NCBI GenBank assembly: GCA_021850605.1
Contig: JAJZLQ010000110.1
Span: forward strand, 1 to 36,405
Source: Actinomycetes bacterium
GTDB lineage: Bacteria; Actinomycetota; Acidimicrobiia; Acidimicrobiales; Acidimicrobiaceae
Length of the DNA: 36,405 bases
Reading direction: 5' to 3'
The position numbers were made by a program, and so were the translations under genes. The notes below the pieces were generated by a model. The model did not search any database, was not told where the DNA came from, and worked only from the letters and a program-made list of their open reading frames with translations. Each line of letters begins with the position of its first letter. Position 1 is the first letter of the stretch. Shown here in pieces: positions 16,303 through 23,737 of the stretch.

Positions 16303-17290
16303 CGGTGCCTCCTTGGCCGGTGTCCCCCCACGCGGGGTTGGTGTTTGCCTCCCAGGTCGGGTCGCCCTCGGCAAACGGAATCGCCGCTATGCCCGGCGCA
16401 GCGTCCATCGCATCGCCGGGAAAGGAGCCCAGTGAACCGAGAAATGTAGAGGCAGTCGATGCTGCGCGCACCGCAAGACGAGCGCCACGCTCCATATCGT
16501 GGCCGGGGAAGTATTCCAGCGAGAAGAGACGAACGAGTGCCAGAGGGGAAAGCGCGCTAACCAAGAGGCAGGCGATGGCCATTACCATCTGACCCGGATC
16601 CGCAACCGATGCGGAGGCGATCGCCAGGCTGAGACCAAGACCCATTCCGATGAGGACTTTCATCACCAGCAAAGCACCCAATGCCGCCAACGATCGGAAG
16701 AGAACGACCCTCGCGCCCCTGTAGATAGCCAGCGCCGCGAAGAAGGGAAGCAGCGCGCAGAGCATATAGATCGCGGCCGACCGCAGCGCGATCTCCAGCC
16801 AAAGAAGCAGCGCGAGAACCAGATACGTACCGAACAGCAGGATGCCGACCAGCATCGGGAACTGGACTCCCGATAGCGACGCTCCGAGTGAGGCACCATG
16901 GCCTGCGGAGGCGGCGAACGCACGAAAAACGAAGGCTGCCAGGCTGTCGCTCGCCGTTACCAGGAGTGCGACCACGCCGATCTCCACGCCCGAAAAGATC
17001 CCCACTGCGGGAATCGCCACCACCAGGGAGCGCACGGCGCCCATAGGATCTCCATGCGCGAAGGCCGCCATGCCGGCGGACACCAGGGTGGCGATCAGTG
17101 CCACCAGCTCAACTCCCGGCAACAAGCGTATGATCGCGGACGAGAACCATCCCGAGAGCACCGCCGGATCTCCTGCACCACTGGCCACGGACCCAAGGCG
17201 CGACGCGAGGTAGCGGTCGGCACCGAGGAGGGAGTGCCCCAGGAACAGCGAGAAGACGCCGGCCAGGGCCGAAGAGAGCGCAGCTGTCAT
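16289..17290 (-). CDS. TrbL/VirB6-like polytopic membrane protein
   Basis: A 333-residue membrane protein with about eight hydrophobic segments. Examples are VELVALIATLVSAGMAAFAH, FPMLVGILLFGTYLVLALLL and LGALLVMKVLIGMGLGLSL. The block LWLEIALRSAAIYMLCALLP, with a buried arginine, followed by FFAALAIYRGARVVLFRSLA, is characteristic of TrbL/VirB6 channel subunits in actinobacterial conjugation systems. The C-terminal ~60 residues are soluble and Gly/Pro/Asp-rich, ending TGQGGTVGGE. ATG 17290 lies 21 bases after the stop of the TrbC-like gene, without a strong RBS. It probably forms the inner-membrane pore of the cluster. Confidence 0.82.
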   Translation of the reverse strand: MTAALSSALAGVFSLFLGHSLLGADRYLASRLGSVASGAGDPAVLSGWFSSAIIRLLPGVELVALIATLVSAGMAAFAHGDPMGAVRSLVVAIPAVGIFSGVEIGVVALLVTASDSLAAFVFRAFAASAGHGASLGASLSGVQFPMLVGILLFGTYLVLALLLWLEIALRSAAIYMLCALLPFFAALAIYRGARVVLFRSLAALGALLVMKVLIGMGLGLSLAIASASVADPGQMVMAIACLLVSALSPLALVRLFSLEYFPGHDMERGARLAVRAASTASTFLGSLGSFPGDAMDAAPGIAAIPFAEGDPTWEANTNPAWGDTGQGGTVGGE

Positions 17291-17311
17291 TGTTGTTACC
17301 GCGCTTTGGAC

Positions 17312-17626
17312 TCAGTGGACCGATTGGCCCAGGTGGAAGAAGAAGTTGATCAGAGCCGGTGCCGCACCAACCAGCACTGCGGCGAGCGCCGACGCGATTA
17401 GGGTGCGCTTCCCCGTATAGGTCTGTTGATAGTTGCTGGAATGGGCTCCGATTGCCCAGATCGCCGCTCCGATAAGTAGCCCAAGCAGCGATATCACCAG
17501 CGCCCACGCAGCCGCGCCATTCGCGATCGACTGTAAAGCGGCACCTCCAGGTAGCGCATTCATATCGGGGCTGACGCTCACATCGAGCACGATCCCCGGG
17601 GCAAAGAAGTTGAACGGCGAAAGCAT
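17312..17626 (-). CDS. TrbC/VirB2-like small two-TM protein (pilin-like or channel subunit)
   Basis: A 104-residue protein with two hydrophobic segments (WALVISLLGLLIGAAIWAIG and LIASALAAVLVGAAPALINF) joined by a short polar loop, HSSNYQQTYTGKR. This matches the small TrbC/VirB2-like proteins that open actinobacterial conjugation operons (sequence style SPDMNALPGGAALQSIANG before TM1). The N-terminus has no obvious cleavable signal. ATG 17626 is chosen; an upstream GTG/ATG frame reaches 17659. It is the first gene of the leftward type IV secretion-like operon and is divergent from the histidine kinase gene. Confidence 0.75.
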   Translation of the reverse strand: MLSPFNFFAPGIVLDVSVSPDMNALPGGAALQSIANGAAAWALVISLLGLLIGAAIWAIGAHSSNYQQTYTGKRTLIASALAAVLVGAAPALINFFFHLGQSVH

Positions 17627-17763
17627 GGACTCACCATACCATCTCTCCGCATGTTTCAATGCTTTTAATAATTTTTTGTTGTACTCCGGTACTGGCGGTT
17701 CACTTCCATCAGCGACACGGCGACATCAGGTTGTAGTCTCGTTGGTAACCGCCCTAGAAGACG
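17627..17763. promoter_or_regulatory. Divergent promoter region between the T4SS-like operon and the two-component operon
   Basis: This 137-base gap separates two divergent operons and contains the most AT-rich run nearby (about 17663-17683: TTTTAATAATTTTTTGTTG). It is a natural site for promoter elements in both directions. A GGTTCAC half-site at 17697-17703 recalls the GTTCAC half of PhoB/RegX3-type boxes, but I see no second direct repeat at the usual spacing. Functional assignment is inference. Confidence 0.35.
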
Positions 17764-18834
17764 ATGCCCATGATGCCAGAAAGCTCGACACCTCAAACGG
17801 GATCCTCCCTTCCGGAGCAAAACTCCGGCACCTACGCGCAATGCCTCGGCAGCGCGCTGGACGCGATCTCCCAAGCCGTGTTCATCCACGACAGGACGAG
17901 CGGTGAGCCGATCTTCGAGAACGCCACCGCGCGCGACCTTGGAATGGCACGACACGAGGAGGCCGGGCTCATGCGCGCCATAGAAGAGGCTGTCGCCGAC
18001 GCACTCGGGGGCCGCTTCAAAAAGCACACCTTCTCGATTTTCGGACCACCTAGGCGCGACTTTGTGATCCACACGAAACCCGCTGGCGATACAACCGCGG
18101 TCGTCACCGTCGTGGAGGATCTGACGGTTCGCAATCAGCTTGACGCCATCCGCCGCGACTTCGTGGCCAACGTGAGCCACGAGCTCAGAACTCCCATTGG
18201 CGCTCTCGGGCTGCTCGCGGAGACGTTGGCCTATGAGGACGACCCGGCCGTCAGGCAGCGGCTTGCGAACCGTATTCAAAACGAAACCTTCAGGGTGGCC
18301 AAAGTCATTGATGACCTGCTCGATCTGAGCAGGATCGAATCCGAAGGGGCCTCGCACAAGGAGCCGACGGACCTCGCCGATCTTTGCCACGAAGTGGTGG
18401 AGCAGATGGCCTCCGCAGCGGATACCGCAAGGGTCGAGCTAGGTTTCGCCATCGAAGACTCTGGGTTCGTAATCGAGGCCGATCGGCGACAGATGCGCTC
18501 GGCCATCGCCAATCTGATCGACAATGCGATCAAATACTCGGACAAGGACTCGTGGGTGCGCGTCGGCTTGCGCCGAGCCGAGGATGGACGGATAGAGATC
18601 AGCGTGGCCGATCACGGGATCGGGATCCCACAAAAGGATCTCGAACGAATCTTCGAGCGCTTCTATCGAGTCGACCAAGCCCGCTCTCGCCAGACGGGGG
18701 GCACCGGGCTGGGGCTTTCGATCGTGCGGCACGCGGTCAACAACCACAACGGCGCAGTGGAGGTGGAGTCTCGCGAAGGCGCAGGCACCACCTTTAGGAT
18801 CCTTCTTCCGAGCAGCGATGGAGACGGCCAGTGA
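17764..18834 (+). CDS. senX3: SenX3-like sensor histidine kinase
   Basis: A 356-residue HisKA histidine kinase. A PAS-like N-terminal domain (residues ~25-120) is followed by the H-box FVANVSHELRTPIGAL with His139, the N-box at 250-260 (NLIDNAIKYSD), G1 DHGIGIP (283-289) and G2 GGTGLGLS (312-319). No clear membrane helix is present. Mycobacterial SenX3 has N-terminal TM helices, so this protein appears to be a soluble relative. The H-box sequence and pairing with a RegX3-type regulator support the SenX3/PhoR group, known for phosphate control. ATG 17764 is used; ATG 17770 or 17773 are alternatives. Its stop overlaps the regulator's GTG (GTGA). Confidence 0.85.
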   Translation: MPMMPESSTPQTGSSLPEQNSGTYAQCLGSALDAISQAVFIHDRTSGEPIFENATARDLGMARHEEAGLMRAIEEAVADALGGRFKKHTFSIFGPPRRDFVIHTKPAGDTTAVVTVVEDLTVRNQLDAIRRDFVANVSHELRTPIGALGLLAETLAYEDDPAVRQRLANRIQNETFRVAKVIDDLLDLSRIESEGASHKEPTDLADLCHEVVEQMASAADTARVELGFAIEDSGFVIEADRRQMRSAIANLIDNAIKYSDKDSWVRVGLRRAEDGRIEISVADHGIGIPQKDLERIFERFYRVDQARSRQTGGTGLGLSIVRHAVNNHNGAVEVESREGAGTTFRILLPSSDGDGQ

Positions 18835-19562
18835 GCAAGACAGAGACCACCGTGCTGGTGGCCGAGGACGAGGAGTCCTTCATAGACGCCCTGACCCTTG
18901 GCCTGGTCAAGGAGGGCATGACAGTCCTGGTGGCCCGAGACGGCCGAGAGGCGATCGAGGTCTGGAAGGAGTCCTCTCCCGACGTAATTCTCCTGGATCT
19001 GATGCTGCCAAAACTCTCGGGCATCGACGTCTGCAAGGAGATCCGCGCACAGAGCCAGGTCCCGATCATAATGGTGACTGCGCGCGGCTCGGAGGTGGAC
19101 ACGGTGGTCGGGCTCGAAGTCGGCGCTGACGACTACGTCGTCAAGCCCTTCTCGATGCGCGAGCTCACGGCGCGAATCCGTGCCGTACTCCGCCGAGCGC
19201 CCGCCAACTCGGAAATGCAGCCGGAACCAGCGTCGACAACCAGCTCGGAGATGCTTCGCATCGGGTCGGTCACCCTCGACACGGCTCGCCACGAGCTGAG
19301 GGTGAATGACAAGCCGGTGCCGCTCCCCTTGAAGGAGTTCGAGCTGCTGGAGCTCCTCATGTCGAACCCAAACCGGGTAATGACACGCGACATGATCGTC
19401 GACCGGGTTTGGGGTCCGTTTCATACGAGCGACACCAAGACCCTCGACGTGCACATAAAGCGGCTTCGCTCGAAGATAGAGCCCGACCCCTCGAACCCCG
19501 CCTATATAACCACGGTTCGCGGACTCGGATATAGGTTCGAATCACGCACGGAAAGACCATGA
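18831..19562 (+). CDS. regX3: RegX3/PhoB-like response regulator (OmpR family)
   Basis: A 243-residue regulator. The receiver domain holds the acidic pair Glu12-Asp13, phospho-acceptor Asp56 in DVILLDLMLPKLSG, Thr83 and Lys105. The OmpR-type winged helix follows (about residues 145-240), with LPLKEFELLELLMSNPNRV and the recognition helix region TKTLDVHIKRLRSKIE, ending TTVRGLGYRFE. This is very close in style to RegX3, the phosphate-responsive regulator of actinobacteria. GTG 18831 overlaps the kinase stop, and its own stop overlaps the fur ATG (ATGA), so all three are co-translated. Confidence 0.88.
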   Translation: MSKTETTVLVAEDEESFIDALTLGLVKEGMTVLVARDGREAIEVWKESSPDVILLDLMLPKLSGIDVCKEIRAQSQVPIIMVTARGSEVDTVVGLEVGADDYVVKPFSMRELTARIRAVLRRAPANSEMQPEPASTTSSEMLRIGSVTLDTARHELRVNDKPVPLPLKEFELLELLMSNPNRVMTRDMIVDRVWGPFHTSDTKTLDVHIKRLRSKIEPDPSNPAYITTVRGLGYRFESRTERP

Positions 19563-20029
19563 GCAGCAAAGGGGCGGGCCAAAATGGCGTGCTGGAGCGC
19601 ACCATCGAGGCAATTCACTCCCATGGAGGGCGGGTAACCCCTTCACGGCTAGCGGTTATAACCGCAATAGTTGACTCCGAGGGCCATGTCTCCGCCGAGG
19701 AGATCTTCGAGCGCATCCAAGCCGGCAGCCCCGATATTCACCTCTCCACCGTCTACCGCACGCTGGAAGCACTGGAAAAGCTAGGCGTGGTCGAACATGT
19801 GCATCTGGGGCACGGACGGGCCATCTACCACCTCGAAGAGAACGTCCACCAGCACCTGGTATGCGAAAGTTGCGGCAAGATCATCGAAGCGCCTCGAGAT
19901 CTAACCGAGCGACTGGAGATGGAATTGGAGGCACGGCTCGGCTTCTACACACGCGCCCACCACTTTTCCATCATCGGCCTCTGCCGGGACTGCTACCGGA
20001 GGCAGCACAGGGCTGCTACACCGAGCTGA
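19559..20029 (+). CDS. Fur family metalloregulator
   Basis: A 156-residue Fur-type repressor. The N-terminal winged helix has HVSAEEIFERIQAGSPDIHL and the recognition segment STVYRTLEALEKLGVVEHV. The C-terminal domain carries two CxxC pairs, Cys102/Cys105 and Cys142/Cys145, that form the structural zinc site, and His-rich regulatory-site residues (NVHQHL, ARAHHF-like). Whether it senses iron, zinc or peroxide cannot be told from sequence. Its ATG overlaps the response-regulator stop, so a metal regulator appears to be made together with a phosphate-type two-component system. It ends four bases before the convergent repeat-protein gene. Confidence 0.9.
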   Translation: MSSKGAGQNGVLERTIEAIHSHGGRVTPSRLAVITAIVDSEGHVSAEEIFERIQAGSPDIHLSTVYRTLEALEKLGVVEHVHLGHGRAIYHLEENVHQHLVCESCGKIIEAPRDLTERLEMELEARLGFYTRAHHFSIIGLCRDCYRRQHRAATPS

Positions 20030-20033
20030 CCTC

Positions 20034-21344
20034 CTAGCAGGCGTAGTCAGGATCGACATTATAGGAGTTGGAACCTGCGCTGAGCTGGGTTGGAGCACCC
20101 TGGATCAGCCAAGGCGTCCCTCCTCCGAAGAAGAAGGACGGCGCGGTGCAGTACCAAGGCAGGTTGCCAACCGTGTCGCCGGTTGCCATCCAGATGGGCA
20201 GCCCAGGAGAGTAGGTCGACCCTGCAATCCTGGGGAACTGATAGTAGGTGGAATAGATGCCGACCTGGCGCCCGGCGCTCTGGAAGGCAGCCACGGCCCC
20301 GGCGATCACGTTCTCGTTCACCGTGGTATCGGATCCCCATAACATCGCCGACGACGTACTGTAAGGTCCCTCGACATCCAACCACCAGAGGTTGGAGTAG
20401 GCACCTTGTGCGGCCGCGTAGGACAGATCCGCGGTGGCGATGTTGTATCCCCAGTCGTAGGCCTGACAATCGAGGGAAGTGGCCGACGTATTGGGAGTGG
20501 CGCTCGCGCATGCCGACTCCGGCCCAGTAAAAAGCTGAGAATCACCCGAACTAGGCGCGGAGGGCGTCCAAAGCACGGCGTATAAAGAGGCGTGTGCCCC
20601 AGCCGCCTGTGCCATTTGGAACTCCGAGCCAAGACAGGGATTCGTGGCATAAGACTGGTTCCACGCAGGAAATGCGGTCCCCGGCGTAATATCGACCGCC
20701 TCGAAATTCACCCCCACCACCCCAACACCGGTGTTGGTCGGGAACGCCTGGATCCCTGGTTGGTTGATAGTGGGATAGGGGCACTGGGGGAAAGACACGT
20801 CGGCACCGACCTGGCCCGTGGCGTATGGGTCCGTCGACAAGGACGCTATGCCGACTATCGGCTGGTTGAGGACGGTGCCGCCCATCGATCCGTAGAACGG
20901 GGCGTCGAAGGAGAAGATGCCGCCGTCCGAGGCGACCAGCCAGTAGCCGCCGGTGACGGGGTCCGATGCCATGCCGACGATTGGCTTGTTGAGGACGGTG
21001 CCGCCCATCGATCCGTGAAACTGCGCATCGCCGAAGGAGAAGATGCCGCCGTCCGAGGCGACCAGCCAGTAGCCCTTGCCATCCGGGGTGGAGGCCATGC
21101 CGACTATCGGCTTGTTGAGGACGGTGCCGCCCATCGAGCCGTAGAAGGTCGCATCGCCGAAGGAGAAGATGCCGCCGTCCGAGGCGACCATGTCGTAGGC
21201 GGGGCTCGAAGCGGCCAGGGCCAGGGTTTGGCTCTGGCCCGCGGTGGATGTGGCGGCCGCTACCTCTGAATGTCCCAGCGCGAGCACGGAAAGAACGAGC
21301 AGGGCGGCAAGCGCCAGTTTCCGTACCGATTTGTATTGGCCCAA
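20034..21344 (-). CDS. Secreted protein: three 42-aa repeats plus DUF1906/GH25-like domain
   Basis: A 436-residue secreted protein. A signal peptide (LALAALLVLSVLALG, ending near AVAAA) is followed by three tandem ~42-residue repeats with the core SDGGIFSFGD and GSMGGTVLNKPIVGMAS (about residues 53-180). The C-terminal ~250 residues begin GADVSFPQCPYP and include LWWLDVEGPYS, with acidic residues at beta-strand ends. They end in NVDPDYAC, resembling DUF1906/GH25-like TIM barrels that may act on peptidoglycan. The repeats look like beta-propeller blades of wall-binding proteins. The start is TTG 21344 behind AGGTGAGGAA. A shorter paralogue lacking the repeats lies at 32669-33481. Confidence 0.78.
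   Translation of the reverse strand: MGQYKSVRKLALAALLVLSVLALGHSEVAAATSTAGQSQTLALAASSPAYDMVASDGGIFSFGDATFYGSMGGTVLNKPIVGMASTPDGKGYWLVASDGGIFSFGDAQFHGSMGGTVLNKPIVGMASDPVTGGYWLVASDGGIFSFDAPFYGSMGGTVLNQPIVGIASLSTDPYATGQVGADVSFPQCPYPTINQPGIQAFPTNTGVGVVGVNFEAVDITPGTAFPAWNQSYATNPCLGSEFQMAQAAGAHASLYAVLWTPSAPSSGDSQLFTGPESACASATPNTSATSLDCQAYDWGYNIATADLSYAAAQGAYSNLWWLDVEGPYSTSSAMLWGSDTTVNENVIAGAVAAFQSAGRQVGIYSTYYQFPRIAGSTYSPGLPIWMATGDTVGNLPWYCTAPSFFFGGGTPWLIQGAPTQLSAGSNSYNVDPDYAC
20848..21200 (-). repeat. Three tandem ~126-bp coding repeats (42-aa units)
   Basis: Near-identical direct repeats start at about 20848, 20971 and 21097. Their spacing is 123 and 126 bases, all multiples of three; one copy lacks a codon. 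Each unit encodes a block with GGIFSFGDA, GSMGGTVLN and PIVGMAS. The DNA identity is high enough for unequal recombination to change copy number without a frameshift. Confidence 0.85.
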
Positions 21345-21441
21345 TTCCTCACCTCAAGCGCGGAAAGAGCCGGCACATACGGCCTACGACGGAGGCTCCC
21401 GCTGACCTAAAGAATGCTAACGTGCTGCGAGTTCGGCCGGT

Positions 21442-21852
21442 CTAGCCGCTGAAATTTCCTCTGAACGTCACGATCGTGATCGTGCCGAGGATGAAAAGAG
21501 CGACAGCCAGCGAGTACATGACCGCCTTGATGGCGGCCCGCTTGCGTGGATTGCGCACGTAGTCATCCATGATGAAGCGCAGGCCATTGGTTCCATGAAG
21601 GAGGCCGAGTGCCAGGAGCAGCCAGTCGAACACACGCCAGAACGGATTGGCCCACCGCTTGGCGACGAACGACACGGTCGTCGTGGTGACGTCGTTGAAG
21701 ATGTGGGTGAGAGAGAAGTGGATCAAGGCCAGGAAGAACAGAACCAGGCCCGAGATCCTCATGAAGAACCACGACCAGGTCTCGAAGTTCTGGCGGGACC
21801 GCCTATTGGGGGTCGACCCCGGACGCGCGGCGGATCTTTCGAGGATAGACAT
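21442..21852 (-). CDS. sdhD: Succinate dehydrogenase membrane anchor subunit SdhD
   Basis: A 136-residue three-TM protein of the succinate dehydrogenase/fumarate reductase membrane anchor. TM1 includes FFMRISGLVLFFLALIHFSL, with the Arg-x-Ser-Gly quinone-site motif and a heme-ligand-type His. The segment SPFWRVFDWLL-like NPFWRVFDWLLLALGLLHGT and NGLRFIMDDYVRNP is typical of actinobacterial SdhD. Its ATG follows the sdhC TAG directly, with no gap, so translation is probably coupled. sdhA and sdhB are not in the window. Confidence 0.9.
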   Translation of the reverse strand: MSILERSAARPGSTPNRRSRQNFETWSWFFMRISGLVLFFLALIHFSLTHIFNDVTTTTVSFVAKRWANPFWRVFDWLLLALGLLHGTNGLRFIMDDYVRNPRKRAAIKAVMYSLAVALFILGTITIVTFRGNFSG

Positions 21853-22230
21853 CTAGTGAACACTCCCCGTGAAGAAGGGCCGCAGGATGATGACCCCGCC
21901 GACGATGGTCAAGAGGATGGTCAGGGAGAAGATTCCGTAAAAAACCGACTTCTCGTTCTTGATCGACCCCGGGAAGAAGTCGATCATGATCACTCTCAGA
22001 CCGTTCAGTGCGTGATATACCAGGCCGAACAATAGGCCGACCTCGAACAGGCGCATCAAAACGTTGCCGTAAAGCGCATGTATCTCGTTGTAGATCCTCG
22101 GGAAGTTGAGCATCGATACATCGACGATGTGCAGGAGGATGAACATAAGGACGAGAAAGCCGGTGATTCGATGGAGCACGAAGGCCCACTGGCCGGTCTT
22201 CCCCTTGTAAACAGTGGACTCCGGGCTCAC
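21853..22230 (-). CDS. sdhC: Succinate dehydrogenase cytochrome b556 subunit SdhC
   Basis: A 125-residue three-TM cytochrome b subunit. QWAFVLHRITGFLVLMFILL contains the conserved His-Arg-x-Thr-Gly quinone-site motif. HIVDVSMLNFPRIYN follows, and VYHALNGLRVIMIDF holds the heme-ligand histidine. GTG 22230 is chosen because AGGAGG lies eight bases upstream; an upstream frame to 22359 has no RBS of that quality. The GTG overlaps the stop of a 42-residue membrane protein (GTGA). sdhD follows immediately. Confidence 0.9.
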   Translation of the reverse strand: MSPESTVYKGKTGQWAFVLHRITGFLVLMFILLHIVDVSMLNFPRIYNEIHALYGNVLMRLFEVGLLFGLVYHALNGLRVIMIDFFPGSIKNEKSVFYGIFSLTILLTIVGGVIILRPFFTGSVH

Positions 22231-22355
22231 CTGGGAGACCTCCTCACCCACCGGTTGCCCCACATGGTGGTGGATATCACGAACACCGCGAACACCACCA
22301 CTACGAGGGTGACGGCCGCTAGCGCGATTGCAAACAATACCTGCGCTGTACTCAC
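22227..22355 (-). CDS. 42-aa single-TM protein coupled to sdhC
   Basis: GTG 22355 to TGA 22227-22229 encodes 42 residues. They form one long hydrophobic helix (AQVLFAIALAAVTLVVVVFA) and a C-terminal basic tail (MWGNRWVRRSPR), predicting an N-out, C-in single-span membrane protein. Its stop overlaps the sdhC start, so it is probably translated just before SdhC. No RBS is visible and it may be leaderless. I do not recognise a family. A small accessory subunit of the succinate dehydrogenase membrane part is a fair hypothesis. Alternatively it is a leader frame that controls sdhC translation. Confidence 0.6.
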   Translation of the reverse strand: MSTAQVLFAIALAAVTLVVVVFAVFVISTTMWGNRWVRRSPR

Positions 22356-22387
22356 CCAATAGAAACTAACGCTTCCGGGCGCCCAGC

Positions 22388-23710
22388 TCAAATTTCGGAG
22401 TCGGGACGCTGGATTCTTGTCACGCCCCGGAGATACGGCGAGAGCACTGCCGGAAGAGTGACGGAGCCGTCGGCCTCGCGGCCGGTCTCGAGCAGCGCCG
22501 CGATAACGCGTGCCCATGCCAATGCGGAACCGTTGAGCGTATGCACGAACTCGACGCTTCCGCCAGGCTCGGTGCGATACCTGACGTTGGCACGCCTGGC
22601 CTGATAGTCGCCGAACCAGGAGACCGAGGATACCTCAAGCCAGCGATCCACGCCCGGGGCGTAGACCTCCAGGTCAAAAGTTCGCCGCGATGAGGCTCCC
22701 AAATCGCCGGTGCAAAGGTCGAGCACCCGGTAGGTCAAGCCAAGCCGGCGTAGAAGTCCCTCCGCACGGTGGAGAATCTCGGCGTGCATCTCGGATGCCT
22801 GAGCCGGCGTAGAATAGACCATCAACTCGACCTTGTCAAACTCATGTAGCCGGAGAAGCCCACGCGTATCCCTGCCCGCTGAGCCCGCCTCACGCCTGAA
22901 GCACGGCGTCGCAGCCGTCATCTTGAGGGGTAGTTGATCCGCTTCGAGGATCTCGTCGCGCGCCATGGAAGTCAGAGGCACTTCCGCAGTCGGTATAGCC
23001 CAGAGGTCGTCGCGCTCCATCTGATAAGCGTCGTCGGCAAATTTGGGCAAATGCCCTGTAGAGATCATCGTTTCGCGCTTGACAAACGTAGGTGGCCGGA
23101 TCTCGAGGAAGGCGTCGGAGTGCTCGTCAAGGGCAAAGGACGTGAGCGCGCGGATCAGCCTGGATCCAAGGCCCTTATAGAGGGGGAACATGCTGCCGGA
23201 AAGCTTCGCTCCACGCTCCAGGTCGATAATGTCCAGTTCGGCCCCTATGTCCCAATGCGGGACGCGTTTGAAGTCCGGGTACTCGAGGTTCGGGGCCACG
23301 TCGCTCGATCCCACTGCGGAGGACCAATAGCGAACTACCACGTTGTCCGCTTCGCCGGCACCAACCGGAGCCTCTTCGGCAGGGACGTTGGGAATCACCA
23401 GCCAGATTTCCCTGCGCCGCTTCTCAAGCTCGGCTGCTTCGGCCGTGATTCGGTCGAGATCGACGCCGAGGTGCCGGCTCTCCTCCTTCAACCGCTCGGC
23501 CACCACCGGTTCCTTATTGCGGTACGCCTCGGCCACACGGCGTGAGGTGTCATTCACACGCGCGCGTAGCTCGTCGCGGGCGGAGACCGCATCCCGAAAG
23601 GCGGAGTCTATTTCTGCAAGCTCTTCGACGACCGAGGCCTCCACCCCGCGCCGGCCAAGCAGTTCTTTCACCAATGCGGGGTATTCACGCAGGCCACGAA
23701 TGTCGATCAT
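22388..23710 (-). CDS. serS: Seryl-tRNA synthetase
   Basis: A 440-residue class II synthetase that charges tRNA-Ser (and tRNA-Sec where present). The N-terminal ~110 residues form the tRNA-binding coiled coil (DAVSARDELRARVNDTSRRV). Motif 1 is in SRLIRALTSFALDEH, the serine-binding TAEVPLTSM loop follows, motif 2 is CFRREAGSAGRDTRGLLRLH and motif 3 is VLSPYLRGVTRIQRP-like near the C-terminus. Length is slightly above the usual 420-430. ATG 23710 lacks a clear RBS and its divergent neighbour starts only 27 bases away. It lies 32 bases upstream of the small membrane gene and sdhCD on the same strand, perhaps in the same transcript. Confidence 0.95.
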   Translation of the reverse strand: MIDIRGLREYPALVKELLGRRGVEASVVEELAEIDSAFRDAVSARDELRARVNDTSRRVAEAYRNKEPVVAERLKEESRHLGVDLDRITAEAAELEKRRREIWLVIPNVPAEEAPVGAGEADNVVVRYWSSAVGSSDVAPNLEYPDFKRVPHWDIGAELDIIDLERGAKLSGSMFPLYKGLGSRLIRALTSFALDEHSDAFLEIRPPTFVKRETMISTGHLPKFADDAYQMERDDLWAIPTAEVPLTSMARDEILEADQLPLKMTAATPCFRREAGSAGRDTRGLLRLHEFDKVELMVYSTPAQASEMHAEILHRAEGLLRRLGLTYRVLDLCTGDLGASSRRTFDLEVYAPGVDRWLEVSSVSWFGDYQARRANVRYRTEPGGSVEFVHTLNGSALAWARVIAALLETGREADGSVTLPAVLSPYLRGVTRIQRPDSEI

Positions 23711-23737
23711 CGAAAGGAAAGGCTAGCTTCTTAACCC

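Noticed and set aside
20848-21200. Tandem repeats considered as a CRISPR array
   Set aside because: The units are adjacent, in frame, ~126 bases long and without unique spacers, so they are coding repeats.
20592-21269. 225-codon plus-strand frame with repeats
   Set aside because: It is the antisense reading of the repeat-protein gene; its repeats come from the real coding repeats on the minus strand.
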